Source: Methylorubrum sp. B1-46 (GTDB lineage: Bacteria; Pseudomonadota; Alphaproteobacteria; Rhizobiales; Beijerinckiaceae). From it: a stretch of 64,000 bases of DNA. Numbering within the stretch: the stretch's first letter is position 1; each line of letters opens with the position of its first letter. Position numbers and translations under genes: made by a program. Location of the stretch: NCBI RefSeq assembly GCF_021117295.1, contig NZ_CP088247.1, forward strand, positions 4,665,001 to 4,729,000, in the 5' to 3' direction. Shown here in pieces: positions 51,240 through 59,182 of the stretch. The notes below the pieces were generated by a model. That model saw nothing but the letters and a program-made list of their open reading frames with translations, did not search any database and had not been told where the DNA came from.

Positions 51240-51261
51240 GGCCCCGGACTCGGCCGGGGCC
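51240..51261. terminator. Hairpin between convergent pdxH and response-regulator genes
   Basis: GGCCCCGG, a 6-base loop, CCGGGGCC: a perfect 8-bp stem 6 bp after the pdxH stop and 2 bp before the response-regulator stop. It fits a two-way terminator. Confidence 0.72.
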
Positions 51262-51263
51262 CT

Positions 51264-51647
51264 TCACCGCATCACCGAGCGGATCGCCGAGATCAGGCTC
51301 TCCTCGGTATAGGGCTTGCGGATGAACAGGCCGTCGGTCGGCACGTCGCCGGGGGCGGGTCGCACCTTGCCCGAGGTGATGACGATGCCGATGTCCGGCC
51401 AGCGCCGGTCGATGCAGGCGGCGAGCTTGATGCCGTCGATGCCGAGCGGCATGTCGATGTCGGTGACGACGACGCAGACCGTCTCGCCCGATTCCTGAAC
51501 CGCGTCGAGCAGGCGGATCGCCTCGTTGCCGTTGCAGGCCTCGCGGACAGCAAATCCCGCCTCGGCGATCAGCTCCAGCGCGGCGTGCCGGATCACGGCA
51601 TCATCCTCCACGACGAGGACGGTCGGCCTCGTTTCCGCTTCGCTCAC
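51264..51647 (-). CDS. Single-domain response regulator
   Basis: This 127-residue protein starts at GTG 51647 (VSEAETRPTVLVVEDDAVIR) after AAGGGA. The receiver fold is complete: the acidic pair in VVEDDAV, the phospho-acceptor Asp in VVVTDIDMPLGIDGIKLAAC (near residue 62), Thr/Ser in GIVITSGKVRPAP and Lys in LFIRKPYTEESLI. There is no output domain, so it acts through protein contact, in the manner of CheY or DivK, or as a phosphate sink. A partner kinase is not adjacent; the hybrid kinase earlier in the window is a distant possibility. Confidence 0.93.
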   Translation of the reverse strand: MSEAETRPTVLVVEDDAVIRHAALELIAEAGFAVREACNGNEAIRLLDAVQESGETVCVVVTDIDMPLGIDGIKLAACIDRRWPDIGIVITSGKVRPAPGDVPTDGLFIRKPYTEESLISAIRSVMR

Positions 51648-51914
51648 GCGCGTCGCATCCCTTGTTCCGCCACTGGTCCGATCACGCGCCCGTTCCCTTG
51701 AACTCACGATCCCTGCCCTGGGGTTGCATGAAGGCCGCGGCAGAACAAGCGCGCAGAGCGGGCGGAGCCGCCGGCTTTCAGGCCGCCGCCTCTGCGGTGC
51801 CTTTCGCAATGCAGCGCCGCCCTGGATTTCCGGCAGGGCGCGGCTTATCCCTGGGGCGAAGACCCGCTCAAGCCCGCTTACCGCGGTGCGTGCGGGCAGC
51901 GAGGGATCCCGGCC

Positions 51915-52667
51915 TTGGCCTCATCCAACGACCGTCGACGGGTGATGCTGCTCACCGGCGCGAGCCGCGGCATCGGGCATGCCACCGTCAAGCGCTTCTC
52001 CGCCGCGGGCTGGCGCGTCATCACCTGCTCGCGCCACGCCTTCCCCGAGAACTGCCCCTGGGAGATGGGACCGGAGGACCACCTCCAGGTCGATCTCGCC
52101 GATGCGGCGGATACGGTGCGCGGCGTGCGGGAGGTGGCCGAGCGGCTCGCCGCCGAGGGCGGCCTGCTGCACGCGCTCGTCAACAATGCCGGCATCTCGC
52201 CCAAAGGGCCGGCGGGCGAGCGGCTCGGTGCGCTCACCACCGAGTACGAGGACTGGGCCCGTGTCTTCCAGGTCAACTTCTTCGCGCCGATCCTGCTGGC
52301 GCGGGGCCTGTGCGACGAGCTGAAACGCGCGCGCGGCTCGATCGTCAACGTCACCTCGATCGCCGGCTCGCGGGTCCACCCCTTCGCGGGTGCCGCCTAC
52401 GGCACCTCGAAGGCGGCGCTGGCCGGCCTCACCCGCGAGATGGCCGCGGATTTCGGGCCGCTCGGCGTGCGCGTCAACGCGATCTCACCCGGTGAGATCG
52501 ACACCTCGATCCTCTCGCCCGGCACCGACAAGCTGGTGGAGCAGATCCCGCAGCGCCGCCTCGGCACGCCGGACGAGGTCGCCAAGGCGATCTACTTCCT
52601 CTGCACCGAGGCCTCCTCCTACGTGAACGGCGCCGAACTCCACATCAACGGCGGCCAGCATGTCTGA
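51915..52667 (+). CDS. Short-chain dehydrogenase/reductase
   Basis: This 250-residue protein is read from TTG 51915 (frame MASSNDRRRVMLLTGASRGI, with AGGGA upstream); GTG 51942 and ATG 51945 would remove nine or ten residues. It has the cofactor motif LTGASRGIGHATVKRFS, NNAGISPKGPAG, the catalytic Ser in NVTSIAG, and YGTSKAALAGLTREM (Tyr, Lys). The unusual stretch CSRHAFPENCPWEMGPEDHL marks a particular SDR subgroup that I recall from Hyphomicrobiales and whose substrate is unknown. The 8-bp overlap with the next gene suggests an operon. Confidence 0.9.
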   Translation: MASSNDRRRVMLLTGASRGIGHATVKRFSAAGWRVITCSRHAFPENCPWEMGPEDHLQVDLADAADTVRGVREVAERLAAEGGLLHALVNNAGISPKGPAGERLGALTTEYEDWARVFQVNFFAPILLARGLCDELKRARGSIVNVTSIAGSRVHPFAGAAYGTSKAALAGLTREMAADFGPLGVRVNAISPGEIDTSILSPGTDKLVEQIPQRRLGTPDEVAKAIYFLCTEASSYVNGAELHINGGQHV

Positions 52668-53823
52668 ACGCCGGGCGGTTCTCTCCGCCCTGCTGACGCT
52701 GATCGCCCTCCCTGCCCTCGCGGCGGGGGACGGGACCCGGGAGCGGTCGCAGGTCGAGCCGGTGACGCTGCCCTTCGCGATCAAGGCGATGCGCGGCCCC
52801 GGCAGCGACGTGGCGCTCGCGGTCGCGACCTCCGGATTGCTACCGCTCGCCCGTGCCCCCGTCAGCGCCGACCCGAAGGCCAAGGCGAGCCTGTCGACCG
52901 CGAGCACCGCGCCGCCCGCCGTCGTCGTGGTCTGGGGCGAGGACGGCGGCGCCGTGCTCAGCCTCGACGGCGAACGTCTGCGCACCACGCTGATCGGCGC
53001 CGAGGCGATCGAGGGGTTCGCCGCCGCCGAGACGCCGCGCGGCGCCGTGCCGGGCTCGCGCCGCGCCCTCGACGGCCCGTTGAGTGCCTATCTCACCGGG
53101 CCGACGCGGGCTCTCGGCGGGGCGCCGGGCCAGGGCGCCGTGCTGACCCTGCGCGAGCGCCAGCCGCTCGGCGTCACCGCCGAGCCGAAGGCGGTGCCGG
53201 TGACGACACAGACCCTGGCGCCGGGGGACGACCGGGTCTTCGCCGGCCGCGCGCCGCGGATCACCCGCCTCGACGGCCGCCCGGCGGTGGTCGCCGTGAC
53301 CGCGCAGGGGGCGACCGGCTCCGGCTTGGCGCTGGCCGCGAAGGGCAAGGACGGCGCCTGGACGCTCGCGGCGCAGACGCCGCCGCAGGCGGGCAAAGAC
53401 GCCGACGGTGCGCCGCTAGCGCTTGCCGGCCTCGCCGACTTCACCGGAGCCGGCCAGCCGCAGGTCGCCGCGATCCGCGCCCCCGATGGCGCCGGCGTGC
53501 TTCAGCTCTGGCGCTTCGCCGACGGGGTCTTCAGCCTCGCCGGCGAGCGGCCGGGCTATGCCGGCCCGGCCGCGGGTGAGGGAGCGGATCTCGCCGCCGC
53601 CGTTCCCCGCACCGGCACGCCGCCCGATCTCGCCCTTCCGGTGGCGGGCCGCGGGGCGCTGGCTTTGGTCTCGCTCAAGGGCGGCACGCCGGAGGAGCGG
53701 GCGCGCATCCCCCTGCCCGCCCCGGCCGCCCACGGCATCGCCGTGCTCGAGGTCGGCGGAACCGCCCGAACCATTCTCGTCGGCCTCGCCGACGGCCGTC
53801 TCGTCGCGGTGCCGGCTCCGTGA
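52660..53823 (+). CDS. Secreted protein of unknown function, possibly beta-propeller
   Basis: This 387-residue protein starts MSERRAVLSALLTLIALPAL, a Sec signal with cleavage near ALA-AGD. The mature chain is rich in short beta-strand-like units separated by D/G turns (PAVVVVWGEDGGAVLSLDGE, GLADFTGAGQPQVAAIRAPD, LQLWRFADGVFSLAGERPGY, ARTILVGLADGRLVAVPAP). DFTGAGQPQVAAI resembles an FG-GAP/VCBS blade. A propeller fold in the periplasm is an inference. It overlaps the SDR gene by 8 bp and the NUDIX gene by 4 bp, so all three are likely one transcript. Confidence 0.8.
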   Translation: MSERRAVLSALLTLIALPALAAGDGTRERSQVEPVTLPFAIKAMRGPGSDVALAVATSGLLPLARAPVSADPKAKASLSTASTAPPAVVVVWGEDGGAVLSLDGERLRTTLIGAEAIEGFAAAETPRGAVPGSRRALDGPLSAYLTGPTRALGGAPGQGAVLTLRERQPLGVTAEPKAVPVTTQTLAPGDDRVFAGRAPRITRLDGRPAVVAVTAQGATGSGLALAAKGKDGAWTLAAQTPPQAGKDADGAPLALAGLADFTGAGQPQVAAIRAPDGAGVLQLWRFADGVFSLAGERPGYAGPAAGEGADLAAAVPRTGTPPDLALPVAGRGALALVSLKGGTPEERARIPLPAPAAHGIAVLEVGGTARTILVGLADGRLVAVPAP

Positions 53824-54308
53824 GCGGCGCCGGGCAGGAGGACAGGGGGCCGGATGACGGGCGGCTGTTTCCGGCCCGCCCGCTGATCGGCGTGTCGATC
53901 GCGGTGATCCGCGACGGCCGCGTGCTGCTCGCCGCGCGTGCCAACGAACCGGTGCGCGGCGTCTGGACCCTGCCCGGCGGCCTGCTGGAGGCCGGTGAAT
54001 CCCTTGCCGAGGGGGCGCTTCGCGAATTGCAGGAGGAGGTCGGCGCGCTCGCCGAGGTGGTCGGCCCGAGCCTGACGCCGACCGAGATCATCCTGCGGGA
54101 CGAGGCCGGCCGCATCCGCCACCACTACGTGATCCACCCTCATGCCGCGCTCTGGCGCGCGGTCGAGCCGGTGCCGGGGCCGGAGGCGCTCGCCGTGCGC
54201 TGGGCGCATCTCGACGAAATCGCGGGGCTGGTCACCACGCCGGGACTGATCGACACCCTGCGCGAGGCGTTCTCCCGCGTGGGTCAGGTGGCTGAAGGTT
54301 CGCAATGA
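53820..54308 (+). CDS. NUDIX hydrolase
   Basis: This 162-residue protein starts at GTG 53820, overlapping the preceding stop (GTGA). The NUDIX box is intact: GGLLEAGESLAEGALRELQE followed by EVGA (G-x5-E-x7-R-E-x2-E-E-x-G). Upstream, ANEPVRGVWTLPGGLLEAG resembles the ADP-ribose/NADH pyrophosphatase group. It hydrolyses nucleoside diphosphates linked to another moiety; the exact substrate is not predictable. It is third in the SDR/secreted protein/NUDIX cluster. Confidence 0.93.
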   Translation: MSGAGQEDRGPDDGRLFPARPLIGVSIAVIRDGRVLLAARANEPVRGVWTLPGGLLEAGESLAEGALRELQEEVGALAEVVGPSLTPTEIILRDEAGRIRHHYVIHPHAALWRAVEPVPGPEALAVRWAHLDEIAGLVTTPGLIDTLREAFSRVGQVAEGSQ

Positions 54309-54345
54309 GGGGTTCGATCGGTTCCCGGCGGCTTCCCGTGAATCC

Positions 54346-54371
54346 CCCCTCCCCGCACACGGGGAGAGGGG
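54346..54371. repeat. Short GC-rich palindrome, CCCCTCTCCCCGC family
   Basis: CCCCTCCCCG faces CGGGGAGAGGGG with a short AC loop. It lies between the NUDIX gene and the TIGR02301 gene, which run in the same direction, and may end the first transcript. Confidence 0.65.
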
Positions 54372-54442
54372 AGCCCCGCGCTCGATTCCATCGAGAGGCG
54401 CCTCTCGATGGCGGCGTAGGAGCGAATCTTTTCAGCTTGATC

Positions 54443-54889
54443 ATGCGGCTGATCCTCGCAACCTTGCTCGCCCTCATCCCGGCGGCGGAGGCGTTCGCCC
54501 AGCAGCGCTCGAGCCCAGCCCGATCCGCTCCGAAGCCGCCCGAGAAGGAGAAGGAGAAGGAGCCGCCGCCCCCGGCCGAGCCGCCGCCCGCGCCCTACGA
54601 CCGCGACCTGATGCGGCTCTCCGAGATCGTCGGGGCGCTCGCCTTCCTGCGCAGCCTCTGCGCCGAGCCGGACGCCGCCGAGTGGCCGGCGCAGATGAAG
54701 GCGATCCTCGACAGTGAGGGCGTCACCCCGAGCCGCCGCGACCGGCTGGCCGGCGCCTACAACCGGGGCTTTCGCGGCTACAGCCTGACCTACCGGATCT
54801 GCACGCCCGCCGCGGGCGAGGCCGCCCGCCGCTACATCGCCGAGGGCGAGCGGCTCTCGCACGCCATCGCCGGGCGGTTCGGCGGATAG
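54443..54889 (+). CDS. TIGR02301 family conserved alphaproteobacterial protein
   Basis: This 148-residue protein starts MRLILATLLALIPAAEAFAQ (54443), a signal peptide. A charged and proline-rich linker follows (PPEKEKEKEPPPPAEPPP). The conserved domain shows YDRDLMRLSEIVGALAFLRS, CAEPDAAEWPAQMKAILDSE and AYNRGFRGYSLTYRICTPAA, which matches TIGR02301. The family is of unknown function, probably periplasmic, and confined to alphaproteobacteria. It stands alone, with a weak ribosome binding site. Confidence 0.85.
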   Translation: MRLILATLLALIPAAEAFAQQRSSPARSAPKPPEKEKEKEPPPPAEPPPAPYDRDLMRLSEIVGALAFLRSLCAEPDAAEWPAQMKAILDSEGVTPSRRDRLAGAYNRGFRGYSLTYRICTPAAGEAARRYIAEGERLSHAIAGRFGG

Positions 54890-55060
54890 GGCAGCGTTTG
54901 TTGCGGGAGCGCCACACCCCGGAGCCGTTGCAAAATTCCTTCGCAATTGCCCCTTCGCATTAACCTCTTCGCAATTCCCTGCTTCCCGGCCCGTGAAGGC
55001 TGCCGTATCGTGGCGATGTCTTGCCGGCACCGTTCCGGCCGAGAAGCGAAGCCGTCCGCC

Positions 55061-55315
55061 ATGATCCACGATACCGACACCGCTGCCTTCGACGTCGATG
55101 CGGAGAGCAAGCGCCTCGCGCTCGGCCTCGTGACGGAGGCCTTCGCGGAAGGCTGTCTCGACGGGATCGACGGCGACTGCATGGCCCAGGCCGCCCTGTT
55201 CGCGGCCTTCCAGGAATTGGTCGCCACCTACGGCGAGGACGCCACCGCCCGCTACGCCGAGACCCTGCCCGAGCGCATCCGCGGCGGCGGCTTCACCACG
55301 ACACTGCAGCACTGA
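55061..55315 (+). CDS. Small acidic protein of unknown function
   Basis: This 84-residue protein starts at ATG 55061 (MIHDTDTAAFDVDAESKRLA); ATG 55016 is possible but reads as non-coding Arg-rich sequence. The core ALGLVTEAFAEGCLDGIDGD, CMAQAALFAAFQELVATYGE and ATARYAETLPERIRGGGFTT is alpha-helical and looks conserved. No signal or membrane segment is seen. I cannot name a family. Confidence 0.72.
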   Translation: MIHDTDTAAFDVDAESKRLALGLVTEAFAEGCLDGIDGDCMAQAALFAAFQELVATYGEDATARYAETLPERIRGGGFTTTLQH

Positions 55316-55345
55316 GAGGCCGTCTCGGCGATCGGACGGAGCCGG

Positions 55346-55373
55346 CCCCTTTCCCCATCTGCGGGCTGAGGGG
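55346..55373. repeat. Short palindrome, diverged CCCCTCTCCCCGC family copy
   Basis: CCCCTTTCCCC faces GCGGGCTGAGGGG, a partly decayed copy. It follows the 84-residue protein gene and immediately precedes a second, unrelated inverted repeat. Confidence 0.5.
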
Positions 55374-55413
55374 ATGCGCGGCTCATCCAACCTCCGCCTG
55401 ATCAGTTTGGTCC

Positions 55414-55515
55414 CTCACCGTCATCGCGAGCGTCAGCGAAGCGATCCAGCACCGCGACATTGCCGGACAGGTCGCGCCCTGGATCGCTTCGGCTTCGCCT
55501 CGCGATGACGGTGAG
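55414..55515. repeat. Inverted-repeat element with CTCACCGTCATCGCGAG ends (MITE-like)
   Basis: The ends CTCACCGTCATCGCGAG (55414-55430) and CTCGCGATGACGGTGAG (55499-55515) are perfect 17-bp complements; an inner pair, GCGAAGCGATCCAG and CTGGATCGCTTC, extends the hairpin. The GTCATCGCGAGC...GCGAAGCGATCCAG pattern matches a repeat I recall as widespread across alphaproteobacteria. It lies downstream of pyrC, between convergent genes. Confidence 0.82.
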
Positions 55516-55600
55516 AGACAAAGCCGAACGATCGACCGGAAGCGGTCTCACGACGGAATCGCCTCGAGCCAGATCGTAAGTTTCGCGGCTCGGGCGACGG

Positions 55601-56956
55601 TCAGGATCTTCCCGTCTCCGCCTGCGCCGGCAGCGCTTCCTCGAACACCACCGCCTCGCCCCGCGACGGGTTGGCCAGCTCGCCCTGCCACATCACAGGC
55701 GTGCCGCGCACCACCGTGCCCACCGGCCAGCCGGTGACGGTGACGCCGTCATAGGGCGTCCAGCCGCATTTCGAGGCGATCCATTCATTGCGGATGGTCT
55801 CGCGCCGCTTGAGATCGACCACGGTGACGTCGGCATCGTAGCCCATCGCGAGCCGCCCTTTCCGGGCGATGCCGAACAGGCGCTTGGGGCCGGCGCTGGT
55901 CAGGTCGACGAAGCGGGCGAGCGAGAGACGGCCGGCCGCCACGTGGTCGAGCATGATCGGCACCAGCGTCTGCACGCCGGTCATGCCCGAGGGAGAATCC
56001 GGATAGGGCTTGGCCTTCTCTGCAAGCGTGTGCGGCGCGTGGTCGGAGCCGAGCACGTCGACGATCCCTTGCGACAGCCCGCGCCAGATTCCGTTGCGAT
56101 GCCCGACATCGCGCACCGGCGGATTCATCTGCACCAGCGTCCCGAGCCGGGCATAGGCCTCGCTGCCGTCGAGGGTCAGGTGGTGCGGTGTCACCTCGAC
56201 GCTTGCCACGTCCTTGGCGTCGGCCAGGATCGGCATCTCGTCCCGGGTCGAGATGTGCAGGATGTGGATGCGCGCGCCCGTCTCCCGCGCGATCGCGATC
56301 AGCCGCTCGGTCGCCTTCACCGCAACGTCCGGCGAGCGCCAGACCGGGTGCGAAGCGGGATCGCCCGGCACGCGAAGCCCTTTCCGCTCCCGCAGCATCG
56401 GCTCGTCCTCGGAATGGAAGGCGGCGCGGCGGCGGATGCGGCTCAGGATCGCCCGCACGCCCGCATCGTCCTCGACCAGCAGCGAGCCGGTGGAGGAGCC
56501 GATGAACACCTTGATCCCGGCCGCTCCCGGCAGCCGCTCCAGCTCGGCCACCTCGCCCGCATTCTCGTGGGTGCCGCCGACCCAGAAGGCGAAGTCGCAA
56601 TGCATCCGGTGGTGCGCGCGGGCGACCTTGTCGGCGAGCGCCGCGGCGCTCGTGGTCTGCGGGTTGGTGTTGGGCATCTCGAACACCGCCGTGACGCCGC
56701 CCATCACCGCCGCGCGCGAGCCCGTCTCCAGATCCTCCTTGTGGTCGAGGCCGGGCTCGCGGAAATGCACCTGGCTGTCGATCACGCCGGGCAGGAGGTG
56801 CAGGCCGCGGCAATCGCGCCGCTCGGCAGCCGCCGCGCCCGAGAGATCGCCGATGGCTGCCACGCGTCCGCCGCGGATGCCGAGATCGGCGCTGTGCTCG
56901 CCGTCGTGGTTCACCAGCGTGCCGCCGGACAGGACGAGGTCGAAAGGCGCTTCCAT
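55601..56956 (-). CDS. pyrC: Dihydroorotase (class I)
   Basis: This 451-residue protein starts MEAPFDLVLSGGTLVNHDGE after GGGAGAG. The binuclear metal site is visible: HxH in IDSQVHFREPGLDHKEDLET, the candidate metal-bridging Lys in GAAGIKVFIGSSTGSLLVED, HSEDEPML, HILHISTRDE and the catalytic Asp in DVLGSDHAPHTLAEKAKPYP. SPSGMTGVQTLVPIML closes the site. It makes dihydroorotate in pyrimidine synthesis. Class I dihydroorotases and hydantoinases are close; the GSDHAPH and SGMTGVQT motifs favour dihydroorotase. It is divergent from ygfZ with 100 bp between starts. Confidence 0.9.
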   Translation of the reverse strand: MEAPFDLVLSGGTLVNHDGEHSADLGIRGGRVAAIGDLSGAAAAERRDCRGLHLLPGVIDSQVHFREPGLDHKEDLETGSRAAVMGGVTAVFEMPNTNPQTTSAAALADKVARAHHRMHCDFAFWVGGTHENAGEVAELERLPGAAGIKVFIGSSTGSLLVEDDAGVRAILSRIRRRAAFHSEDEPMLRERKGLRVPGDPASHPVWRSPDVAVKATERLIAIARETGARIHILHISTRDEMPILADAKDVASVEVTPHHLTLDGSEAYARLGTLVQMNPPVRDVGHRNGIWRGLSQGIVDVLGSDHAPHTLAEKAKPYPDSPSGMTGVQTLVPIMLDHVAAGRLSLARFVDLTSAGPKRLFGIARKGRLAMGYDADVTVVDLKRRETIRNEWIASKCGWTPYDGVTVTGWPVGTVVRGTPVMWQGELANPSRGEAVVFEEALPAQAETGRS

Positions 56957-57056
56957 CGGGCTCTCCCGGTTCGCATCATGCGATTGAGACGAGGATAGGC
57001 GCGGCTTATGTCAGGCGTCCCATGCACGCAACGCCGCTGCGCCCGAAGGAGATGCC

Positions 57057-57911
57057 ATGCCGATCGCCCTGCTGCCGGACCGTGCCGTCGTCGCCGTGTC
57101 GGGGCCGGACGCGCTCCCCTTTCTGCAAGGCATCCTCACCTGCAACGTCGAGACCCTGCCCGAGGGTGAGGCGCGGCTCGGCGCGCTGCTGACGCCCCAG
57201 GGCAAGATCCAGTTCGATTTCCTGGTGTCGCGCACCGGGGACGGCTTCCGCCTCGATGTCGCGGCCGAGCGCGTGCCCGATCTCGTCAAGCGGCTCGGCC
57301 TCTACCGCCTGCGGGCCAAGGTGAGCATCGCCGCCGATCCGACTCTCGGTGTCGCCGCAGCCTGGAACGGCGCCGAGACGGCTGCGGAAACCGTGCGCGT
57401 GCGCGACGGGCGCCTGCCCGCGCTGGGCGAGCGGCTGTACTTCTCGCAAGGCGCCTTCTCGGCGGATGCGACGGAGGACGCGTATCACGCCCACCGCATC
57501 GGCCTCGGCGTGCCGGAGGGCGGGCGCGACTTTGCCCTCAGCGACGCCTTCCCACACGAGGCGCTGATGGATCAGCTCGGTGGCGTCGACTTCAAGAAGG
57601 GCTGCTATGTCGGCCAGGAGGTGGTCTCGCGCATGCAGCACCGCGGCACCGCCCGCACCCGCATTCTGCCGATCGTCTACCGCGACGGTCCGGCGCCCGA
57701 GCCCGGCACCGAGGTGACCGCGGGCGCGCGCAGCCTCGGTGTCACGGGCAGCCGCGCGGGCGATCGGGGGCTGGCGACGATCCGCCTCGACCGTCTCGGC
57801 GACGCGCTTGCCGCCGACGAGCCGGTGCGGGCGGGCGGCACGGTGGCGGGTGTGATGAAGCCTGACTTCGCCACCTTCGCCTTTCCCTCCGACACGGCCG
57901 CCGCCGGATGA
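57057..57911 (+). CDS. ygfZ: Folate-dependent protein YgfZ (GcvT-like)
   Basis: This 284-residue protein starts MPIALLPDRAVVAVSGPDAL after GAAGGAGATGCC. The N-terminal folate-binding half has FLQGILTCNVETLPEGEARL and GALLTPQGKIQFDFLVSR. The signature is KKGCYVGQEVVSRMQHRGTA (K-G-C-Y-x-G-Q-E), with the conserved Cys. YgfZ helps maintain certain iron-sulfur enzymes in a tetrahydrofolate-dependent way. It overlaps tag by 4 bp and heads a run of overlapping genes. Confidence 0.93.
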   Translation: MPIALLPDRAVVAVSGPDALPFLQGILTCNVETLPEGEARLGALLTPQGKIQFDFLVSRTGDGFRLDVAAERVPDLVKRLGLYRLRAKVSIAADPTLGVAAAWNGAETAAETVRVRDGRLPALGERLYFSQGAFSADATEDAYHAHRIGLGVPEGGRDFALSDAFPHEALMDQLGGVDFKKGCYVGQEVVSRMQHRGTARTRILPIVYRDGPAPEPGTEVTAGARSLGVTGSRAGDRGLATIRLDRLGDALAADEPVRAGGTVAGVMKPDFATFAFPSDTAAAG

Positions 57912-58558
57912 GCGCGGACGCCTCCGGCCTCATCCTTCATCCCGACGGCTGCCCGCGCTGCTGGTGGCCAGGGCTCGACCCGTTCTACGTCGCCTATCAC
58001 GACACCGAGTGGGGCGTGCCCGAGTTCGACGCGCGCGCCTTGTACGAAAAACTAATCCTCGACGGGTTCCAGGCGGGCCTGTCGTGGATCACCATCCTGC
58101 GCCGCCGCGAGGGCTTCCGCCGCGCTTTCGCCGGCTTCGAGCCGGAGCGGGTCGCCCGCTTCACCGAGGCCGATGTCGAGCGGCTGATGGGCGACACCGG
58201 CATCATCCGCAACCGCGCCAAGATCCGCGGCGCGATCAACGGGGCGCGGGCATGGCTCGCGATCGAAGAGGCGGGGCCGGGCTTCTCGTCCTTCCTCTGG
58301 GATTTCTGCGACGGCCGGCCGATCCAGACGAAGGCGGCGAGCCGGGCCGAGATCGCGACCGAAACCGACGTCTCAAGACGGATGGGCAAGGCGTTGAAGG
58401 CAAAAGGCTTCACCTTCTGCGGGCCCACCATCGTCCACGCCTTCATGCAGGCGGTCGGCATGGTCAACGACCACCTCACCGGCTGCCACCGCCACGCCGC
58501 CTGCGCGGCTCTTGGCAAGAGTCTTGGCAAGAGTCTTGGCGAGGGCCGCCATCCGTGA
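57908..58558 (+). CDS. tag: DNA-3-methyladenine glycosylase I
   Basis: This 216-residue protein starts at ATG 57908, overlapping the ygfZ stop (ATGA). The zinc-binding Cys/His set is visible: CPRCWWPGLDPFYVAYHDTE at the N-terminus and GCHRHAAC near the C-terminus. FQAGLSWITILRRREGFRRA carries the base-pocket residues. It removes 3-methyladenine from DNA to start base-excision repair, sensible for a methylotroph exposed to alkylating C1 compounds. The C-terminus ends in a 12-bp tandem repeat (58511-58546) coding LGKSLGKSLGEG. Confidence 0.94.
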   Translation: MSADASGLILHPDGCPRCWWPGLDPFYVAYHDTEWGVPEFDARALYEKLILDGFQAGLSWITILRRREGFRRAFAGFEPERVARFTEADVERLMGDTGIIRNRAKIRGAINGARAWLAIEEAGPGFSSFLWDFCDGRPIQTKAASRAEIATETDVSRRMGKALKAKGFTFCGPTIVHAFMQAVGMVNDHLTGCHRHAACAALGKSLGKSLGEGRHP

Positions 58559-59169
58559 CAGCCACCGCGAAGCCGCCGCGCGCCTGGCAGCGGATGCTGT
58601 CGGGCCGGCGGCTCGACCTGCTCGACCCTTCGCCGCTCGATGTCGAGATCGCCGACATCGCCCACGGACTCGCCCGCGTCGCCCGCTGGAACGGGCAGAC
58701 GGCGGGGCCGCACGTCTTCTCGGTGGCGCAGCACTCCCTGCTGGTCGAAGCGATCGGCGGCGGCCTCGATCCGCGGATCGGGAGGCCGGAGCGGCTCGAA
58801 TTGTTGCTGCACGACGCGCCCGAATACGTCATCGGCGACATCATCTCGCCGCTGAAGAACGCGATCGGCGACGCCTATCGCAGCGTCGAGCGGCGCCTGC
58901 TCGCGGCGATCCGCCAGCGCTTCGGTCTCGGCGCGCCCTCCCCGGCCCTGTCGCGGCTGGTCAAGCGTGCCGACCGGATCGCCGCGGCGATCGAGGCGAC
59001 CCGGCTCGCCGGCTTCTCGCAAGCCGAGGCCGATGGGATCTTCGGTCGCCTTCCGGTCCTGCCGGAGCCGCTGTCCGCCGACATCGAGCGGCTGGTGGCC
59101 GGATGGCCGACGGCGGAGGCGGAGGCGTGCTATCGCACCCGCTTCGAGGCGCTCCAGCGCGGAGCGTGA
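58555..59169 (+). CDS. HD-domain hydrolase (YfbR-like nucleotidase)
   Basis: This 204-residue protein starts at GTG 58555, overlapping the tag stop (GTGA). The HD metal-site residues are HVFSVAQHSLLVE and LLLHDAPEYVIGDIISPL, ending with a distal Asp in KRADRIAAAIEA. YfbR-type proteins dephosphorylate deoxynucleoside monophosphates. The length and the motif HDAPEYVIGDIISPLK match that group. The substrate is inferred. It is translationally coupled to the DNA glycosylase gene. Confidence 0.88.
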   Translation: MTATAKPPRAWQRMLSGRRLDLLDPSPLDVEIADIAHGLARVARWNGQTAGPHVFSVAQHSLLVEAIGGGLDPRIGRPERLELLLHDAPEYVIGDIISPLKNAIGDAYRSVERRLLAAIRQRFGLGAPSPALSRLVKRADRIAAAIEATRLAGFSQAEADGIFGRLPVLPEPLSADIERLVAGWPTAEAEACYRTRFEALQRGA

Positions 59170-59182
59170 GACAGACAAGACA

